Of a DNA stretch of 64,000 bases, positions 58,701 to 64,000 are shown piece after piece. The stretch comes from Leptodactylus fallax (lineage: Eukaryota > Chordata > Amphibia > Anura > Leptodactylidae), in contig CAMRHE010000321.1 of NCBI GenBank assembly GCA_947044405.1, positions 186,001 to 250,000 of the forward strand, given 5' to 3'. The notes beneath the pieces were generated by a model, which was not told the origin of the DNA, ran no database searches, and worked only from the letters and a program-made list of their open reading frames with translations. Every line of letters starts with the position of its first letter. Positions within the stretch are counted from its first letter, which is position 1. A program made the translations under genes and the position numbers.

Positions 58701-60289
58701 TCACTTGTTCCATTTACAATAGTGGTATATTTATGTGGCAGTGGGACCTTTGGGGCCTCCTCGGGGTCCAGGGCCCGGAAACAACTGTTACCATTGCACC
58801 CCCTATAGCGACGCCCCTGGTCTCAGCATCTTTGGGGTTGTAAAATAACTCCATTAGTGAAGGAGTCATAGGGCAGTGCAATTTTTGTTTGCTGAACAGG
58901 AGTTGGGGCCAAAATCATTGTCGTTGCCTAGTGACTATGACCCTGACTTACTATTGTGGATACAACTAGACACTGGCGTAAACATGGCACATCTCTGACG
59001 CAGTGTGGCTCATGTCTGGCACATCTAGTTTGGGCTAGATGTTTTCGACATGTTTGACGTGCGTGTGGAATCTTCCCACATGATGTAAACATTGCAGTTT
59101 GGCCGCAGTGTTTTACAGACCCTGCAAAGTGCATGGGATTCTAGTGCGTTTTTGGAAATCGCAGCATGTCAATTATACCTATGGAAACACCGGTGGTTTC
59201 CCTATAGGTGTAATTGAAGCAGAAAGTCCACAAAGGAAAACTCTGCGGACTTTTTGTAAAAAGCGCTGCAGGAAAAATGGTAATGCATTTCTTCCACGGT
59301 TTTTCCCTCAGTGCGCCAGATATATCATCCAGCATCAGTCACTGTAATAAATCTTGCGTATTTTCAGACTACCTATCTAAGTTTGCACTGTCTAGCTAAT
59401 AGTAAATGTGGGCCTTTGTACACACTCACCTTTGATTTCTATGTGGGCTAAAAAGAAATTCTAATTGGGTTCAACCTCCTTCCAAAAGCCATAACCTTTT
59501 CACTTTTCCATTCACATAGCCATTTTGAAATGGTGCCATTTAATGTTCTTTACAATCTAAGGGAAAACTGAAAAAAATATTTATGGAGTGAAATATAGAA
59601 AAAAAAAATGTGATTCTGTCTTTGTTTTACAGGTTTTATTTTTACGGTATTTACTGAACGGTAAGAACAAAGCGCAGCGGGCTTGGCGAGCATTCAGAAT
59701 GAATATATTAAAGGGTTTATGGTCTGAGAAAATGGTTATTGAAAATAAAGCGACTTCTAGTAAGTATCTAGTGAATGATTTCTCAAGAGTTAACCTAATT
59801 GGAAAGATCGTGGTCTCCAATTTCAATTGGTCAGGGAAACTCCAAGAGAAGAAGATTAGCTGCCAAAATACTGTATGGAAGCAAAACAGTTCCCAATTGT
59901 CAGTAATGGAGCTCGGGCCCCACCATTATAGTACTAGTGTCCTCCTATGTGGCCTTTGGGCCTCCTCAGGCACCAGGGCCCGGGGGCGGTTGCTATCTCC
60001 CCGCCACTTATTTGTTTCAGTATTGATCAGAACCAGAACTATACATGCTGCAGGCGTGGATGAAAATACATCTTATAGAGAGTTTTGTGTTGGATTCAAT
60101 TACTCCTTGGCCAGGAGAAGGAAGCCATCGCCAATGAATAAGTCCTGATCAACTGACATGAAATTTTGTGGTCAATATACGCCATATGGAGAGACATATT
60201 GTTCCCCAGCTTCATTGGGTTCAGGTATTTATTTTAGCCCGATTGCCCCTGGTATATAAAATCCAGAATTTCACTCTGCAGTCTTGTTT
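58701..60289. other. Intergenic, no gene recognised
   Basis: Upstream of MIOS. It includes a family B-like fragment (about 59090-59310, AGTGCATGGGATTCTAGTGC, GCAGAAAGTCCACAAAGG). The longest plus-strand ORF (186 codons, 59588-60148) has no recognisable similarity, lacks splice or promoter context and is low-complexity in parts; I do not call it. Confidence 0.5.
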
Positions 60290-60296
60290 ACAGACA

Positions 60297-60690
60297 TTAT
60301 GGCCAGTTCTCTGGAGGTCACTGAATCTCAGCCTGGTCTTCTAACCCAAGTCAACGTTACAACAAGTCACTGTCTGAACTGTCTTCATCCTAGATATTCC
60401 ACCATCACCTGTGAGCGGTATTATTGAGAAGTGGAAGGAATCACAGCAACTCAGCCACGAAGTGCAGGGAGACTACATAAAGTTACAGAGTGGGGGCGCC
60501 GAGTGCTCAGGAACCTACTGCCGAAAAGTCACCAAAGACTCCATAACTGCAGAGTCCAAACAACCTCTGGTATCAACATCAGCACAAATACTGTACCCGC
60601 CGGGAGCTTCATGGCCGAGTAGCTGCAGGCAAGCTTTACCAAGTATCTAACTGGGTGGTGTAAATCACAAAGCCGTCATCAGACTCTGGT
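60297..60690 (+). pseudogene. Decayed Tc1-like transposase fragment
   Basis: The plus strand encodes VSGIIEKWKESQ, then after a frameshift near 60436 TATQPRSAGRLHKVTEWGRR and TSGINISTNTV. This is the paired helix-turn-helix DNA-binding region of a Tc1/mariner transposase. Similarity fades after GGTGGTGTAAATCACAAAGC near 60660, so the catalytic domain is missing. It is a different family from the element at 41.7 kb. Confidence 0.7.
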
Positions 60691-62194
60691 GGGATCTTGT
60701 GATCACTGTCCTATTCTGCTGGCTTGGATCCAGAGAGTAGAAGCAGCATCCTGCGAAGGATGAGAAGATGGAAGTGCAGTAAGAACAGATGGAAAACCGG
60801 ATGGAGCTTGTAGGAAAGTCTGCAAAATATTCCGTCAAGGTGAAACGCCTCAAGGTGCTGCATGAGCTGCTCTTGATTGAATTCTTGTTTTTGGATGCAG
60901 TCCAGAGTCTACTGTCACTTGCTTGGTAGAAAACCAAAAAATGGATTTCCTCATACTAGTTAGGATTGGTAATGCCCAGAACTGAGACACAGATTCTAAC
61001 AAGCCCTCCAGTATTCAGCAGTAAAACCAGGAGCTCTGTTTTGGCTTCATTGCTGATGAGACGAACCTGCGAACATGTGCAAGAGCAAATCAGAAAAGGT
61101 TCTGCCATCACCAACCCCAAATCCACCATAACCTCCTGAGCTTTTCAGGTAGAAACACCTCTGGAGTGTCTGTATATGGGATTGGGCTCTATTCACACCA
61201 TGGTCTTAGACCTAGGTTACTCCCAGAGTAAGCCCAAAGCACAGTTTCCAAACAAAAAATTCAGAATGAGGTGGAATTATAGAAAAATAGCATTTACCTC
61301 ATTTTCTTAAGGCTTTGTTTTTAGGGTGTTCACATGTTCCCTGTATTTTTTGGGTCGTTAAGCTTACAATGCCAAATTTATATCAATTTATTATGTTTTA
61401 GCACCTTAATAAAAAGCTAAAACTTAAAAAATGTTAAAAATTTCTTGGACTCGCCATATTCTGTCACCCATAATTTTTTTCAAGTACAGAGGTGTGTAAA
61501 GCATTTTTTTTCTGTAATATTTTAAGGATTGTCTGACATTTGGGATAATTATTTTTATATTTGGATGCGGAGATCCTGGGATGTTTTTGTTTATTTGTAT
61601 TTCTCATGTAGGGAAAGGGGGTGATTTGAAAGTATACTTTTTTACATTTTTTTTTTATATATATTTTTTTTTATTTTATTTTTAGACACCCCCCAAGTCA
61701 ACTTGAACCCTAGGGCGCTGTGATAGAAGTACTGTATGTCACAGGCCTGGAAGCAAGATCCAGTGGCAGGAGTATCTGGCGCAACATGGTGGTGCTCACA
61801 CGCCGACAGTGATCAGATGTTTTGGTCACATTTGATTGAGGTATCTAAAGAGTTAACACCTGTGCAATACAGTGGAGACTTGGCAGCTACAGCGCCCGCT
61901 CAGCTCCTCAGTGGGCAAAGGAGAGCAGGGCATTGTAACTAATGCCCCCCTGTCCTTTGTACACTTCTTGGACAGAATACATGATGTCCTCGTTCTTTGT
62001 ACTGACCACACATCCAGCATAGTTGTACATGTAGCTCAGATCACCTCCCTCTAAGGCGTTTTTTTCTAAGCTGAAGACGCTTGGTTCTGCTCACCTCTCG
62101 GTGAGACCTTCCATCCTAGTTAATAATCTAGTGTCCTACTGTGACCCCTTACTAGCTCTCCTGTATAATATAGTATATTACTATATATTCATAA
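60691..62194. other. Intergenic, no feature recognised
   Basis: AT-rich DNA with T-runs near 61500-61685. No conserved coding segment or clear repeat structure seen on either strand. Confidence 0.5.
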
Positions 62195-62860
62195 TAACAA
62201 GCCCAAACATTCTGCCCAACCCTCCACCCATTCATCCAACCATACAACTTTCTACCCATCAATTTGCCCATCCATCCATCTATTTGTCTATCCATCCATG
62301 TCCACTTGTCTGTTTATACCTCTAGTCATCTCTCCATCCATCCACCTCTCCATCTTTCTCTACATACATTTGTCCATCTATCTATTTATCCATCCATCCA
62401 TCCACCTCTTCCTCTGTCTGTCTGTACATTTGTCTAGCTATCTATTTATCCATCCACCTGTCCATCCTTCTGTCCACTTCTCCATCTGTCTCTCCATACA
62501 TTTGTCCATCTATCTATTTATCCATCCACCTCTTCATCTGACTGTGCATACATTTGTCTATCTATCTATTTACCCATCCACCTCGCCATCCTTTCACCTC
62601 TCCATCCTTCTGTCCACCTTTTCATCTGTCTGTCCATACATTTGTCTAGCTATCTATTTACCCATCCACCTCGCCATCCTTTCACCTCTCCATCCCTCTG
62701 TCCACCTCTTCATCTGTCTGTCCGTACATTTGTCTATCCATTTATTTACCCATCCACCTCGCCATCCTTTCACCTCTCCATCCTTCTGGCCACCTCTTCA
62801 TCTGTCTGTCTATACATTTGTCTATCCTTCTATTTATCCTTCCTTCCTCTCTTACAGACG
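62195..62860. repeat. Degenerate ATCC/ATCT-rich repeat with 88-bp higher-order unit
   Basis: CCATCCATCCA- and TCTATCTATT-rich DNA. From about 62550 it organises into an 88-bp period: CCTCGCCATCCTTTCACCTC recurs at 62581, 62669 and 62757. ORFs of 192 and 90 codons (HLSIYLFIHPS-like) are by-products of the repeat. Confidence 0.85.
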
Positions 62861-63599
62861 TATAATGCAGCCCTAACATTTGATGAAAGTTGTGCAGCCT
62901 GGCAGGCTTGTTAATGGGTGCCCATCTCACTTAGCACTGGCAGATATGGTGCCCCCCTCCCAAGCAGAGGCAAGGGGAGGTGTAGGAGAGAGGGATGGGT
63001 TATGGTCTGATGCTGATGAGGCTGAGCCAGGGCCAGCATGAGACAGCGGATTCTAGAGCAGCATCATGCAGTAGTGCTGTACCAGGGACTCCAGCTTCAT
63101 CCACTGCTCCTAGCAGCTGGCACACCCCACCCAATCCTGCCCCAGAAGCCTCACACAGCACAGGACCAAGGTACAGTAATGTCTCCAGGCAGCAGCCTGC
63201 ACCCTCCTGTGCTGCAGCATGTAACGCACAAGGCAGCAGCGGCAGCTGACATTACACACTTCTTACTTGCACTGCTGTGAGCTTTTCCTCTGCCTTATAG
63301 CCCTGGGCATCAGCCGGCACCAGCCTGTGTATGGGAGTGTGGTGGTGACACCAGGAGATGTGTGGTAGACGTGACTGTGTAATGCTCTATCATATGCATG
63401 GGGAGGGCTCGGCTATTACTATGGAAATGTCTATGGATTATCTGTTGTGTGATTAGTTTGTATGAGTTTGAAGTTTTATTGTAGAGTTTTATGGCGACAT
63501 TATTTATTATATCATATCAGAATATCTGAGGGTAGGCTGGGCAAAATACATGGTATGTCTGACTATATAATATACATAAAACTATTTCATATCTATCTG

Positions 63600-63600
<1 letters not shown>
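62861..63600. other. Intergenic, somewhat GC-richer block
   Basis: 63000-63330 is rich in CAGCAGC and CCTGC motifs and is less AT-rich than its surroundings, but I see no convincing exon, promoter or repeat. Two overlapping ORFs of 80 and 84 codons have no recognisable similarity. Confidence 0.45.

Positions 63601-63605
<5 letters not shown>

Positions 63606-63642
<37 letters not shown>
63606..63642. repeat. (TA)n microsatellite
   Basis: Uninterrupted TATATA run of about 36 bases. Confidence 0.95.
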
Positions 63643-63643
<1 letters not shown>

Positions 63644-63679
63644 GTATATGTCGCAGCTATTATGTTTCTATTTTTCTCA

Positions 63680-63701
63680 TATCTATCTATCTATCTATCT
63701 C

Positions 63702-63743
<42 letters not shown>

Positions 63744-63882
63744 CATATCTATCTATCTATCTATCTATCTATCTCCTATCTATCTATCTATCTATCTATC
63801 TCATATCTATCTATCTATCTATCTATCTCCTATCTACCTATCTATCTATCTATCTCATATCTATCTATCTATCTATCTCCTC

Positions 63883-63917
<35 letters not shown>

Positions 63918-63945
63918 CATATCTATCTATCTATCTATCTTCTCA

Positions 63946-63978
<33 letters not shown>

Positions 63979-64000
63979 CATATCTATCTATCTATCTACC
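63680..64000 (+). repeat. (TATC)n microsatellite with compound interruptions
   Basis: CTAT/TATC tetranucleotide (GATA on the other strand) punctuated regularly by TCATATC and TCCTATC. It continues past the right edge of the window, so its length is unknown. Confidence 0.95.

Noticed and set aside
59588..60148. Plus-strand ORF of 186 codons
   Set aside because: No recognisable domain, no splice or promoter support, and it lies in repeat-rich intergenic DNA.
62298..62876. Plus-strand ORF of 192 codons, Ser/His/Leu/Ile-rich
   Set aside because: Translation of an ATCC/ATCT-rich simple repeat.
63016..63280. Possible exon in a GC-richer block
   Set aside because: No conserved peptide, no convincing splice-site pair and no CpG island; kept only as an unassigned intergenic block.

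Overview
The window is vertebrate nuclear DNA, most probably from an anuran amphibian. It contains spliced genes whose exons read as clear vertebrate orthologues. The rest is a typical frog repeat landscape: a DIRS-type tyrosine-recombinase retrotransposon, Tc1-like transposons, many short palindromic MITEs, and a dispersed 97-bp minisatellite. The species cannot be told from the sequence alone.

Three genes are recognised. UMAD1 (minus strand) contributes only its 5' end: a probable untranslated exon ending at 4451 and the first coding exon at 2439-2520; the rest lies to the left of the window. RPA3 (plus strand, coding 4996-33957, four exons, 122 residues) encodes the 14-kDa subunit of the single-strand DNA binding complex RPA. 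MIOS (minus strand, coding 44400-56426, ten coding exons, 879 residues) encodes a GATOR2 subunit of the amino-acid/mTORC1 pathway. UMAD1 and RPA3 are head to head across a shared promoter at about 4.45-5.0 kb. RPA3 and MIOS are tail to tail. As I recall, this neighbourhood matches human 7p21.3.

Layout: 1-4.45 kb is UMAD1 intron with MITEs. 4.45-5.0 kb is the bidirectional promoter. 5.1-31.6 kb is RPA3 intron 1, almost completely filled by one 25.7-kb minisatellite of 30/37/39-bp units. 31.6-34.0 kb holds RPA3 exons 2-4. 34.6-40.5 kb is a complete-length but coding-dead DIRS element with an internal complementary region. 41.1-43.9 kb is a 97-bp minisatellite split by a defective Tc1 element. 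44.4-57.2 kb is MIOS, with MITEs in its introns and another array of the 97-bp repeat in intron 1. 57.3-64 kb is intergenic, with MITEs, a decayed Tc1 transposase, a degenerate 88-bp repeat and a TATC microsatellite that runs off the end.

The observations most worth following up are: the giant minisatellite inside RPA3 and its nested kilobase-scale duplications; a U12-type AT-AC intron in MIOS that makes a naive ORF read 44 residues into the intron; the DIRS internal region that spells the element's circle junction, on an element with near-identical terminal repeats but broken genes; and a Tc1 copy whose deleted middle was filled with flanking minisatellite DNA. The long ORF of 1991 codons at 5310-11285 is a by-product of the minisatellite, not a gene.
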